From the NCBI GenBank assembly GCA_949825025.1, contig OX463787.1, forward strand, positions 62,001-126,000: a DNA stretch of 64,000 nt. The letters are read 5' to 3'. Below are positions 20,217 through 32,644 of this stretch, piece by piece. The notes beneath the pieces were generated by a model. It was not told the origin of the DNA, did not search any database, and saw only the letters and a program-made list of their open reading frames with translations. Made by a program: the position numbers and the translations under genes. Within the stretch, counting starts at the first letter, position 1. Every line of letters begins with the position of its first letter. The DNA is from Siphlonurus alternatus. Lineage: Eukaryota > Arthropoda > Insecta > Ephemeroptera > Siphlonuridae.

Positions 20217-21720
20217 TTAAACGTAAAAAATCTTTGAAATGGTATTATACAAAACACTGTGATTTCATAGTCGTAAAAATAGTAAACACACAAGCAAGAA
20301 AGATACATAGGAAGAAATGGAAAAACTTCATATGATGTGACAGTGTCCTTCCCCTTGATTTAAATAATGTCAAAAATTATTAAGAAAGTGACAAAAAATA
20401 ACCCAATGTCCTCTACTCAAATTTGTAATGCAACATTTCAAACAGTGGAAATTACTGCAATTGAAAATAAAGAATTTTATACAATTAAAAGCGCACATTA
20501 TACATTATTAAAAACTCTCATTATGCAACCTGTTGTTAGGTAAAATTCAATATTGTTTTAAGGAGATCGCGGTCCCGACAAAAAGAACATTGCGTGGGAC
20601 AGGAAAAACTAGGTACAGTACAAGATAATAACTTTTTCGTCCCTCGGAATCTGAAGTCCTCGATATAACGTAAAAAGCCAATTTTTAAGGGGAAAAATAA
20701 AAGTACGCAACGCGAGAAAATAAAGATTACGATTTTGGCGAGGAAGAATTAAATTTATTAAATAGATGGCATATTTTATTGAAGTCACACGCGGTAATTC
20801 AAGATGACGTAGAAACGTAAGAAATATATTATATATCATATATAAAAAAATAATGAGGCAAAAATCTTATGCTACATATTTTAGCCTGCAACTCCAAAAT
20901 ATATATAACACAGCAAATCACGAAATTTTACACGACGAAAGTCAATAATTAAAGTTCTCAAATGAGAACTAATAACATAATAAAACGAAAAATAAAACAC
21001 AAAACTTCGTTTTAATACTGAAAAAATATGCAATTTACAAACTTTTTTTATAAATGGAAAAAAATTGAAAGCCATAACAGTCAAACAGGGCTTCTGCATC
21101 AAACTGGTCAAATGGGACTTAGAAACTAGAAATTGCTTGATTTTGTACGTGTTGTACGTATCGTTAAAAAAAAAGGTTATAAATATAAAAAATATATTCA
21201 AAAATATAATAAAAATATTATAAAATTAAAAACATGAACAATAACAATTCACTTACCACAGTTTTTATTGCCTACGCACAGACAGCCATATATGTTTTGC
21301 ACTCCAATTAAAAAAAAAAAAAAAACAATTCGCTATAATACAGTACATTAACCAAATGTAATAATTTAACTTGCACTTCAGTTATAAAGACAAGTAAATA
21401 TATGACAAATTTACGACGAAATAAAACGATGTTTTCATGATCCTTGCTGGCGACCAAATGACACAGCAGTGAGTCACAGGAAGTGATATCGTTTTTCAGA
21501 ATAGACCGCGGTCAGCCATACACCCACTACTATACTACACTGTATAAGTGACATTCCTAATCCTAACGCCCTCAGACAAAAACTGACAAATCTATCGAAC
21601 TAATTATCGTTGTTTATTGTACGAGAAACGATCACAATTATTCTTTGATATACACGAATTACGATGGAATTATTTAAGGAATTATACATTCCGAATTGAA
21701 ATTACACTTTTTTTTTCTAA

Positions 21721-21739
21721 ATATATATATATATATATA

Positions 21740-21838
<99 letters not shown>
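21721..21838. repeat. (TA)n microsatellite (U2)
   Basis: A TA run with a CTG interruption near 21740 and AAAT near 21812. It marks the site where U1 and U3 carry the hAT-like element. Confidence 0.95.
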
Positions 21839-21921
21839 GCATAAATTATTCTCCTTATTTTAAATTACTGCAGATTAATTGATGATTTCGCCATTATACT
21901 GCATTGTAAATATTTTATAAG

Positions 21922-22458
21922 TAGAGCGCGGAAAAAAGTCTTTTGGACTTTTTGTGTATATGGGGCCTATTTTAATGTCATTTAGGATGTCCACCGATCT
22001 CCGGAAATGGATTAAAATGAGCCTATAAAAAAAGCGACTTTTTAGACTATTTTGTGATTTTACGACTATTTCGGCAAAAGGTGACTTTTTGAGACTTTTT
22101 GACACATTCTAGTATATTTTTTAGTTATTTTCTTCTTGAAAATATAGTTAAAAAAATAGAATAAAATAAAAAGCTTTTGAACACAGTTATGCGTGTCAAA
22201 AATAATTTTTTTTGACACTGCACGCCATCTATTAGGGGCAAAAATCACTACATCCGAATAAACGAATATACATTTTTTTTGTTATCAGAAATAGCACTAT
22301 TAAAATGCATTTTTTTTGCTCTATTTTTTAAAAAAAAAGGGACTTTTTTGGAGACTTTTTTCGAAAAAAGTGACTTTTTTAGAGACTTTTTTGCAAAAAA
22401 AAGTAGACTTTATAGGCGACTATTTGTTAAAAAAAAAGAGACTTTTTTCCGCGCTCTA
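21922..22458. mobile_element. 537-bp element with TTTATAAG duplication, unique to U2
   Basis: Ends TAGAGCGCGGAAAAAAGTC and GACTTTTTTCCGCGCTCTA are perfect 19-bp complements. TTTATAAG lies on both sides (21914-21921, 22459-22466), and U1, U3 and U5 have a single TTTATAAG there. The interior is dominated by variants of GACTTTTTT (about 22340-22450 and, inverted, elsewhere). An 8-bp duplication with such ends suggests a hAT-type MITE (inference). Confidence 0.9.
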
Positions 22459-22512
22459 TTTATAAGCAAAGACATGCATTAATAAAGGGATCATACAGGC
22501 CTTAACTTACAA

Positions 22513-22853
22513 ATGGACAACCTAAATGAAAAATTTTTATTGCAGAAATGCATAGAGGGTACCAAATTATGCTACTCTGAATTTTTTCAGATTTTTTTTT
22601 TTTTTTTTTGAAATTCAGAACGATTTTTTAATTATTGTTGAAAGTACGGCCACGCCTCCTGGAGGCGTTAATAGGCGTCTCGGTCTTATCCTTTTTATTA
22701 AGGATTCAGGGGTGCCAACTTAGCTTACAGAACTTTCAAAAATTATTTAAAAATAGTTCTGGGTCTCAAAAAAATCTGAAAAAATTCAGAGTTGCATAAT
22801 TTAGTGCCCTCTATTCATTTCTGCAATAAATCTTTTTCATGCAGGTTGTCCAT
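22513..22853. mobile_element. ATGGACAACCT fold-back (U2)
   Basis: U2 copy of 11113-11451, with a few substitutions and a longer T-run. Confidence 0.65.
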
Positions 22854-23636
22854 TAGACAGACACTACCGGTAGCGTAAGTGTTGCTAAGTAAATCACGAA
22901 ATTTGCATTACGACTTTCAAATTCAGGTATAATAATTCTTTAGTTATTTATTTGTATTTAATATTCAAAACAGACTATACTGATCAGGCAGTCCAATTGC
23001 AAAGCACACAATAGTTTAAAGAATAAAATAGTGGAAATTAAATAAAAAAAGTATTTAACTAACAAGCAATATGTATTATACAGTATAATATATTCTTCGT
23101 CAAGCAACGAAAGGTTACGATGAACTATGGAGCTGACGTGCTTCTCTTGCAGCCTTATCACTTGCAATATATAGTCAATTGCAACTTGTGAAGGCGACAT
23201 TAATATTATATTGTTTAATGTAATTATTATGCCTTTATTAATTTTTTAATCATAATTTTTATGTACTGTATCACATAAATCATTTAATCTAAATTAACTA
23301 TGTTATATTAATATAATTCAGTCTCAAAAACGTGTTACGTTTGTATCAGTTTGGCTTCGATCACAATCATTAATTATATTATATCAATTATAGTAAAATG
23401 CAATTACATAACAGCAACAAAATAATTTGCAATAACGCCAATAACCAAGAGGAGGTTTAATATAATTACATGAAAAAATACAGTAAATTAACCAAACTTA
23501 TTATTATTATTATTATATTTAAATTTGAAATTTATTAATATTCATAAAATTATGCAAAGTAAAAATTACGTAAAAAGATGTAAAAATAAAAGTTTTCATT
23601 TCAAATACTTTTATAATAAATTTAATTCTCATTTAA

Positions 23637-24096
23637 GGTATAACCTGAGAATTTGTCTGTCAAGGTCAAGAGGCGTGGCTACACCTGCAAATCTGACAAC
23701 ACTGTTGCAATAGTAATGCGAATAAAAGATTAGGAGGGGGTGGTAAGTACAGTCCTTGAGAGCGTTGCCAAGTTTCTTAGGACATATCAGAAACGATCAT
23801 TGCCACGGTTCGAAATATATGAAAACTATTCAGAAAAATAGTCCAAAAAATTAGCTTTTAATCCATGTAAAATTCTAAAAAAAATCTCGAGCCGTTTTTG
23901 TGCAATGTTGATTTAAAAATTTAACATTGAAAGGATACAAAATACACATTTGAATAAATTAATTATAATTAAACCAACGGTTAAAAAAATCTAAAAAAAA
24001 TCAGTAGTATTTGGACAATTGTTGTAAGTCTACCAAATTAATTTCAAGAACATCTGTCGATACGACTTTTTTCGTCCGAATATCTCAGGTTAAGCC
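23637..24096. mobile_element. 460-bp TTAA element, GGYWTAACCTGAG ends (U2)
   Basis: Same length, site and flanking TTAA (23633-23636, 24097-24100) as the U1 copy, so the insertion preceded the U1/U2 split. Confidence 0.85.
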
Positions 24097-24582
24097 TTAA
24101 AATATTGCGGATTTTTTCAAAGCTATAAATAATGCAAATATAATCTGAAGCAATTAAGTCACTGACTGAATCATTGTTCACGTTTCGACCTATTTATTAA
24201 AGATTTTTAAATTAATTATAATTATAATCGATCAACATATAATTTTCTTTCCTTGTTGTTATAATGAAACTTCTATACTCTCAATTCTAACAATTTAAAC
24301 TACATAATTTTAACATAATCCATCGCAATATTATACCACAACACTTTCTGCAATTTCAAAAAATTACAAAATACAATAAGAATCTATAAATAACATTTCA
24401 AGGTAATAATAAAATCCCGTTTTATTATATGATTTGTATTTGCAATCTAAGGCGGCCAGCTCACGTGACCACCGAGGTCACACAAAACTTCGTGAAGGAT
24501 TTCCGGCGTTCGTCTTATCGCCGTGACTCACCTTCTCCCGTCAAAACTTTTAAACCTGAACGAAACGACCAGCTATAGATAA

Positions 24583-24651
24583 GCCACGGTGGCCTAGTGC
24601 AAGAATGCCCGCCTGGCATGCAAGAGGCTCCAGGTTCAAAACGTACCTCCA
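24583..24651 (+). repeat. tRNA-derived SINE-like head (U2)
   Basis: Identical to the U1 copy, including the mismatch in the anticodon-like arm and the altered B-box end. Confidence 0.6.
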
Positions 24652-25404
24652 GCACGACTTTTCCACCAACCGGGGGGCAGTGGAAGAGGAACACGAGACA
24701 GGAGGAGTTTTTAAATTTCAAAATTGAAAACTACCCCGAACAAAAAATACATGGCAAAAATTTTAACTATACCTGTTTTACGTGCTACATATACCACCTT
24801 AGTTAAACGTAGTTAAGCTAAATGTGGTTAAAAACCTGACTAACTGCTTAGTGAATCGTGTCCATTAAGAGTAATATATTTAAGCTCTAAACGATGATTT
24901 TTAAATCGATGAAGGCTACCAATAACAAAAGTATCTTTTTGAGGTTTAAACTAACTTTCTTTTCATTGGTCAATTCCAACCAATGGAATTTAACGTTAAT
25001 TTAAAAGTTGAATTTTTTCTACTCTGTGATTGGCTCATCACGTTGGTTAGCAACCAATCACAAAAAAATCAACAACTACTTTGGAGCAAATCAGAAATTA
25101 GAAACAAAAACAGTACCAGAAAATAATGCATATCCCTGATTATTAGAATATAATTCTGCCCCCTAGCGTTGCCAAGGTCATTTTTTGAGTTGCAACTAAA
25201 TTAAAATAGCCCAGCATTTCTAATGTCTATCCTGTCACTAGCATCACCAAGGGGTTCAAAAACGATAGATCCATACTACCTAAAATGTATAATTAACATT
25301 TTTAAAGTTATTTTCCTTAATAATTTTTGTCACGAAAAAGCATTAATAACCGAAGCAGATAAATTAAAAACACGTAAAAACACTTCACTATTGTGGAAAC
25401 AGAC

Positions 25405-25570
25405 CTTGAGAGCGGGCGACAGGTTCTAGTCCTTCCTTGTCCAGCGGGATGTGTCGCAGGTGGCTCAAGATGCTCTCAACCATCATCTACGTTGAAAGAT
25501 CGTCATCGCTGAACCACACCATCCCTCAGCCAGACACGGTCATCAGCATCCCAGACTTGAGGTGTTGGAC
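25405..25570 (-). pseudogene. DYNC1H1: Decayed dynein heavy-chain exon (U2)
   Basis: Same 166-bp relic as 13994-14159, with the same TGA and TAG in frame. Decay preceded this duplication. Confidence 0.85.
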
Positions 25571-27132
25571 CTGCCAGACACAGAAACATGTCAGGTGAGA
25601 AAGGAGAAAATGTCATAAAGGATGAATCTCAGTAGGTTGAGATCTTGCAATCGTACTGCCTGAATGCAACAAGACTTGCAGGGGACTTGGAACTCACCAT
25701 TAATAGGTGGCATACAAATTTTGAAGCAAATCTGTGTTATCAGTTTTGTGAAAACTGAGGTAGAAGTTTAACATTGGCCTTATGGACGAAAACCGGAAAT
25801 GGAGCTGTTGTAAGAAAGCTGCAAGGTTTGAATTTGCTCAAACCATAAGTGATTAAGTTTTAGAACATTCTCGATTTTTTAAAATTTATTTCATTCAATT
25901 CTTTTGCAGGGAAACATTCTTTGACTCCAGCAGTAACTGAGATTTATCGTTAATCATTACTATTATAACGAAAGAGGAACCATTAATGTTGGATATATTA
26001 ATTTAATGAAAGAGATAGGGAAAAAATATCAACAAACCTTACCACAACGAAATGTCCACAGCAAATGAATCTTGATAGCACTTACAAATACTTATTGACA
26101 CGTTTTGACCAGCAATTAATGATGTGGTCTTTTTCAATCACAGAAAAATAATGCTACAAGTGCTCTTTGGCAGGAAAATTTTCTCCATAAGCCACCATGT
26201 TAGAAAATTTGAATTTTTTCTCGGTACCTGTTACAGCAATGAATTTGAAACCATCTCCTACGCCCCCTGATAATGAACCAAGAACTAATTTTTCAATTTT
26301 TAGCAATTTTTTTAATATTTTGTTCAGGGGGCGAGACTACACACTAGGGTTTGAAGCAAATAAAAATGCTTCTACCTGCCTGCCAGCTGATTTCTTCCCA
26401 CTATAGTAGGAAGGTCAGACCTTTTCAACGTTATTTCATGTTAAGGGATCAGCTGTAGTGGTAAAAGGAGAAACTTTTTTTGTCTCAGCGCGGAGGGTGT
26501 AGAAGAGCGAGCGTTAGCTTTCCATAGAATATAGTTCAGTGATTCTGTTCCATAATTTTGCGTGTATGTTTCTATGTCTAATTATGTATCTATTTATTTA
26601 TGTATAATCATATCTGTACACTATTTGTGTTTAATAAAACCAAGAACTAATTTTTCTCTAAAATTTCTTGTATGCCAAAAAAGCAATTTCAATTTTTTTA
26701 CATAGGCTAGCTTAGATAGGACGGAGGGAACACCACAAAATCAGCTGACTTAAAGACTCCAATTAATCGGAATAAAATTGTAAATAAAAAAATATATATA
26801 TAAAATGCTTTCTCAATACACAGTTAAGAAGCAATCAATGGTGGTAACAAACCATCGTTTATAATGTCTGTCGCATGAATCCTTTTTCATTGTTAAACAT
26901 GGGACGATGTAGTGTCTGATTTCACCACCAGAGCAGAGAACGTAATGACATTGTTGGCGCTAGTCAACACTCAACAATTACCCTTAAGTTAACATGTAAA
27001 TCAACCGTCCCATGTTTGTTTTTCACTTCACGTGACAGACATTACCAACAATAATTTGTTAACTAACAACGAGTAGAGCTCCACGGTTACTGAAGGAGAC
27101 GATTATCCTGATGTGACTGAGGGAACACTCAC

Positions 27133-27236
27133 GTTTCTCTGATGGACGGTCAGGTTTGATGTCGTCTCTCGAACACGAAGCTACTGGGCGGCTCACATCC
27201 TTCGGCTAGGTTGGGGTACATTTCACTTGCCATCCT
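27133..27236 (-). pseudogene. Wdr62: Decayed WDR62 exon (U2)
   Basis: Same relic as 15723-15826, again followed by a (GA)n run and hairpin modules at about 27293-27450. Confidence 0.75.
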
Positions 27237-27730
27237 GTGAGAGAGAGAGAGAGAGAGTGTTAGGATCTTCTCATACAGGAAATTGCCCAACAGCAAGTCC
27301 AATGGAACCAGCTCGTCGTCAGGAGTCCATTGAACTGGCTACTGAACCTTCTATGATGAATTTCTTTTTGTTATTCATGGAAGGAATTTTCATAGCTAGA
27401 GGGTTCAGTAGCCAGTCCAATGGAACCAGCTCGTCGTCAGGAGTCCATAAATTGAAGCTATAGTATGCGCAATGCATACTGCTTTTATGTACTTAAAAAA
27501 TATACAGCAACATACTGCAATTGGAATTAAATATACTTTGCTTGCAAAATTGGACCGTGCAGATATCATGAAAGAAGAAAAATTTTGGATTGAAGATTTT
27601 ACGAAAGAAAAGGATTCAAATAAGATAAATTTTAATTTTGAATGTTACTTTTACAGCAGAATTCGGCTTATAAGATCTTTGCAAATTAATTATATCTAGT
27701 CCCATGTTTCTGTACAACACACTACATACA

Positions 27731-27862
27731 TATAGTAGAACCATCATATGGTCAGCGCTGTCACTTTGACGAGGCAAGCCGGCAGCTAGCTGGTATGGAG
27801 CCTGCAGCCGCCGGCTTGGCTCGTCAAAGTGACAGCGCTGACCATATGATGGTTCTACTATA
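27731..27862. repeat. 132-bp palindrome (U2)
   Basis: Same length and arms as 16323-16454. Confidence 0.8.
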
Positions 27863-29239
27863 GTATCATATCATATATTATGTAGTGTTAGTATTAGATT
27901 GGTACAAAGAAGCCCCCGAATACAAAGCAGAAGAAAGCAGAAATATGACATGGCTACAGTATGCATACTGTATCATACTGTATTCATTGCATACAACTCC
28001 GCCAGGCCCAAGACGGTATGCATACAGTTTACAGCGTGATACAGTAATGCAGTAAGACTAATAAATGAGTCGAAATATCATAAAATAGGTTCAGCATATA
28101 ACAAAATACATGCATTTACTTACAGTAATAAGTAATCACCAAAAATAGTCTCAAAAAATATATTATTTCGGGAGAAAAAGTTACCGGCTAATATTTAACA
28201 TGGCGGAATGCGCAAGTTTATTTACGAAATGAAAGTACAGTCTATGGCAAAATAAAACAAATATAAATTAAAATGTCACTATATTATCGAATCATCTAAA
28301 AATCAAAATTAATATAGTTTTAATGCAAAATTATTAATATTCTTTTTATTAGAATAATTTTTTCACCTTTAAAAATGTGATTTACTAATGAATAATGAGT
28401 TTTTTCAAATGAATTGGAAACAGTAGTAACAAATTCATTGTGCGTAGTACTGTACAGGCTGAAAGGACTGGCGATTATTCGAGGGGAAGTAACTGTACTA
28501 TATCGACAAATATCAATACAATTATAGATTTTAGAAAATTAAGGCGCCTACCTTTCAAATAATTTTTCTTTTCTTTTTTATAATTTCCATTTTCTCATGT
28601 GACGCGATCAATTAATGTCTGCAATTTTATTAGACAAAAGATGGGGTAATTTCTCATCTGTTTGCAAAAATTTTGATGGTGATTGGATGAAGGATGAATG
28701 TAGTCGGAACAACACCAACCGTTGAAAAATATTAAAAAGAAAATGAAAAAGAAAATATATGCGCCTATATAATTACAAAAGATATAGAAATTAATGCAGA
28801 AATTTTAGAATTTGATTTTTTTCAAGAGAAAATACAAATAATATAGTCACAAAAAAAAGAAGACTTCCCAAAGATTGACATAATATGAAAATATTTACAA
28901 TATTTTTTCCAATAAAAAATTGAAATTAATTTTATTTAGATCGAAGATCTCGAAATTATTTAAAGAAAGAAAAATCTGCCAATATTTATTTTAAAAGCTG
29001 AGTCAAAATAAGTATCCTAAAAATTGCAATAATTCGTGCAGTAACATGCAACCTATTCCCAATAAGGCTCGACATTGAAATTACTTTATATTTTATGATT
29101 AAGCCCAGTTACTTCGGAAGCTTGGAGTCAAAGGAGATTTCTTTTAGAAGAAATAAAATGAAAGTTAATCTTAAAAATTCAAATTTTCTAAATACTAAAT
29201 CAAACCAACTGCAAAAGTAACAAACTTGAGTAACTTGAC

Positions 29240-29950
29240 TCACACAAAAACACCTAAATTTTGCACAGTTGGTTTGAAATCATGTTTTGCCATTTAATTT
29301 GACCCTGAGAGTTCAAATACGAAGGAACTTTCAAGATTACAGGAAGAGAAATCACAAAAAAACAAAACATAAAAAAAAAAAAAATAAATAAATTTCAAAA
29401 AAAAAAAATTGCAGCTTTATACATTAAGATATTTTAAGATGGCAAAAATAACAAACTTGTGATGTAAATGAAAAATGAAAACTTCTAAATTGAGCTTGAT
29501 CACGCTGAAAACATCTGACGTCATGTAATTTGACCCAAGGAGTTCGAAAATGAAGGAATTTTCAAGATCAAATTACATTAAAAAAACTCGGAACTTGCAG
29601 CAATATCCTTGACGAGACAAAAAATGAAAAACTTGACAAAAATAAAAACTCCTAAATTAATCCTTATCATGCTAAAAACATCTGAGGTAATGTAAATTGA
29701 CCCGGGGAGTGCAAATATGAAGTAATTTTCAAGGTCACAACACAAACAAAAAACCCGGAATTTGCAGCTATAAACTTCAAATGAGTAAAAACGATAAACT
29801 CGATACAAAGACAAATAATTTAAACTCGATCACGCTGAAAACATGAGAGCATGTAATTGGATTCAGGGAGATTAAATATTAAAGAATTTCCAAAATTCAC
29901 ATAAAAAACAAACAAACAGATTTTGAAGCATCACCGGTATACATCAAGAT
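29240..29950. repeat. Diverged tandem repeat, roughly 165-170 bp period
   Basis: The phrase GCTGAAAACATCTGA..TAATGTAATTTGACCC recurs with its surroundings near 29507, 29676 and 29838, with an earlier relative near 29285. Each unit carries CCTAAATT upstream and GAAGGAATTTTCAAGATCA downstream. Confidence 0.65.
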
Positions 29951-30615
29951 ACCTAGCCAATCTCATGTTTTTGTAGTCATTTCAGATGACAATATGAAAT
30001 GGAAAATTTCAAGTAGGGCGTGGTTTTGATTTTATCATTCAGTTGATCTAATTTTATTACTAGCTGTGAACGACTGCCTAACAATGGTACTTTTTATTAA
30101 TTGATGGCTTTTGTGAGGGGCACTGTCAAATCTTCCCCTTATTTTAAATCCGAGTTAGGATTCATTATCTGCTGACACTGGATTATTCAAGTTCGTAAGA
30201 GCTTAACCCTATAGCACAAGGCAATGCTACATTGGCATGGGGGTATAAGAAATGGGAGAAAAGTGAACCTTTGGCACATTCCAAGAAACATTATGGAAAA
30301 ATGGCAAATTTTGTAGCAGCTTCTGATGCTCCATATAATTATATACTGTATATATTTCATTAGAAGATACAACTCGCTAGAAGTTATTTATGCTGTAAAC
30401 CATGATAAAACTATAATAGATAGGTCCATCAGCCCTACGAATTTGAACTGATCTGCGCATTTTGGCCAAAAGCAACCAAGGTGACGTCAGGTAGTGAACT
30501 CAAAACAGCTGGTCCGCTGCACGAGGGGCCCCTACCAAAGCAGAGTTTTTGTTCAACATTAGCGAGAACGTTGCTTTTTATTTTATCTCAAATTTGATAT
30601 TTATTTGCAATACTG

Positions 30616-30800
30616 CCCAGGTAGCACAAATTCATTGGCACAATATTGGCTGAACATTGTACCATTGGCAGAACATTGATCATATATTTCAATGTTCTAT
30701 CTATATTGGCTCTATATTGAAAATCAATGCTTATACAATGATTGATTATCAATAATGATACAATGTTGTATGTATATTGGTCATCTAATTATTGAAATTT
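30616..30800. repeat. ATTGG/AACATTG-rich segment after CCCAGGTAGCACA
   Basis: ATTGGCACAATATTGGCTG, AACATTGTACCATTGGCAG and similar phrases are repeated irregularly. CCCAGGTAGCACA followed by such repeats is a pattern I associate with ends of some animal transposable elements, but I cannot name the family. Confidence 0.35.
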
Positions 30801-30899
30801 TTATATTGCACCAATGAAAAAAGTACAAACTTGTTTATATAACCCTAACTTTAGGTACTGCAAATTATATAACAGGGCTAAAAGTTTTTTTTTCTGTCC

Positions 30900-30945
<46 letters not shown>

Positions 30946-31123
30946 ATACAGTCTTGAAAATCTTTTTATAACATAGCATAGCCTTTTTAATAACATATTA
31001 CCCATTTTTTTCCCTTCCAGTTGCTAGTTTTGTTGCCTAGGCTTTGATCATCATATTACTTTCAATGAAAATCTAAATTCCTCCTGCCTTGTAAAATGTA
31101 ATTAAAATTTGAAAGTTACTCAC

Positions 31124-31236
31124 CATCTTCACCTGGTGGTGATCAAAGAATTTCCAGTTTGGAGCCGGCACGGCCAGCTCTGAGAAGACGTTTTGCAGCA
31201 GTCGAGCAATCAGCTCACGCACTTGGAGTGGCCGAT
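31124..31236 (-). CDS. Unassigned exon-like segment, W2 copy
   Basis: Identical to 75-187, with the same splice-like borders and open frame. Not recognised. Confidence 0.4.
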
Positions 31237-31640
31237 CTGTCAACATCAAAAACTTTCTTTCAGCGCTTGAATACAATGAGGTGTTGCTAATAATAGCAGC
31301 ACACAAATCTGTTTGAGAAAAAGACGCTACCTTCTTAACATAAAACAGCAAAAATTGAATTAAAATTGAACATTTCTGTAACTACAGTAAAAACTCATTA
31401 TTACGTAACTTGTTGTTAGGTAAAACTTGTTATTGAATGAAGAATATTGTGGTCATAATTAGCATATTAGAAGGTCATATTACAACTACGTTGATAATAT
31501 CAAGTTTTTTATTGCAGAAATGAATAGAGGGCATCAAATTATGACACTCTAAATTATTCAGAGGTCAAAAAGCATTGCTAAAAAGTTTCTAGGTTGGGTT
31601 TACACCCACACCCCTTTTTCAAGTCCTATCATTTTATTAA

Positions 31641-31994
31641 GGGGAAAGTAAAACAAGAAAAGAAAAATCCCACCCATGAAAATTATGAAAAAAAATTAAA
31701 ATGTTCTCCTTTACATCCCCTATCAGTAGCTATAAAAATATCAGGTATACAAATTCGAGCTGGTTTTTGAGTTATGAATTTTTAAAGTTGATTATTTTAA
31801 CATGCTGTATATAGAGAATTCGAACTTCCATGTTAAAGAAGTCAACTTTAAAAATTAATAAATTGAAAACTAGCTCAAATTTGTATACCTGATATTTTAG
31901 CTACTGATAAGAGATGTAGAGGAGAACTTTTTAAATTTTTTTCATAATTTTCATGTGAGGGATTTTTTTTAACATTGGGCGTGTTACCTGACCC
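31641..31994. mobile_element. TTAA-flanked fold-back, W2 copy of 592-945
   Basis: Same sequence and flanking TTAA as in W1. Confidence 0.7.
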
Positions 31995-32235
31995 TTAAAG
32001 AAGTGATTTACTGTACTTTCAATATGTTAATTATATAAAAAATAGTTCCTGGGCTCTAAACAATTAGGAAAAAATCAAAGTAGCATAAACTCATCATTTC
32101 TGCAATAAAAATTTCCATGCAAGTTGTTCATTGTTTACTGAGCAAATTTGGGCAAGGAACATAAAATTTTAACTTTTCTTAAGTACAGTATTGTAGTTAT
32201 TCAAAAATAAAAATCAACATTTACAAAGAAATATT

Positions 32236-32401
32236 GGGGGGCATTCACAAAGCACTTTAACCCCCACTTCAGCCTTAATTTTTATCCCTGGTGCTAAACC
32301 AGTTGCTTAACTTGTTTAGCCTATGGATTAACACCATTTTCAGCACCAGGGATAAAAATCGAGGCTAAAGTGGGGGTTAAAGTGTTTTATGAATATCCCC
32401 C
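32236..32401. mobile_element. 166-bp palindromic MITE, W2 copy
   Basis: Copy of 1187-1352 with ATT on both sides. Confidence 0.7.
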
Positions 32402-32500
32402 ATTGAAACTAACTACCGGTATTTAGTGGAGACTTGATAGAGGAATTAATTCTCAATCATCAGAGATTTTGTCAGTAAAACCATGGCAAGTTCTGCTCAC

Positions 32501-32644
32501 CTGAGCTCCGGGCTGCAGTTGTCTGAAGATGATTGACTTGTCGGCTCCACAGGACGCCATGCCGAGCTGGTTGTGTTGGGTGAGGAATTTCACCGCCGTG
32601 ATCGAAGAGCTGTGATCATCGAGCGTCTGCAGGAAATTGTAGTC
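32501..32644 (-). CDS. Wdr62: WDR62 exon [10 protein letters not shown]..., W2
   Basis: Copy of 1452-1595: 48 residues, gtgagc donor. Confidence 0.9.

Larger units (their letters stand above)
18966..28980. repeat. Tandem unit U2
   Basis: It aligns with U1 from 5805, but lacks the 2309-bp hAT-like element and the 16930 fold-back, and has a 537-bp insertion at 21922. It ends at AAAATCTGCCAA, where block C begins. U1 continues there into the inverted intron segment. Confidence 0.85.
28981..31048. repeat. Duplicated block C
   Basis: Starts TATTTATTTTAAAAGC and is repeated, diverged, at 51732-53845. It contains A-rich tracts, a diverged tandem repeat (29240-29950), an ATTGG-rich segment (about 30620-30790), a T-run plus GT repeat (30906-30945) and no recognised gene. 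Only its first 1.35 kb is shared; from about 30360 the two copies part. Confidence 0.7.

Noticed and set aside
27227..27699. Frames over the hairpin modules (78 and 75 codons)
   Set aside because: Derived from the CAGTAGCCAGT repeats and decayed WDR62 flank; no protein family.
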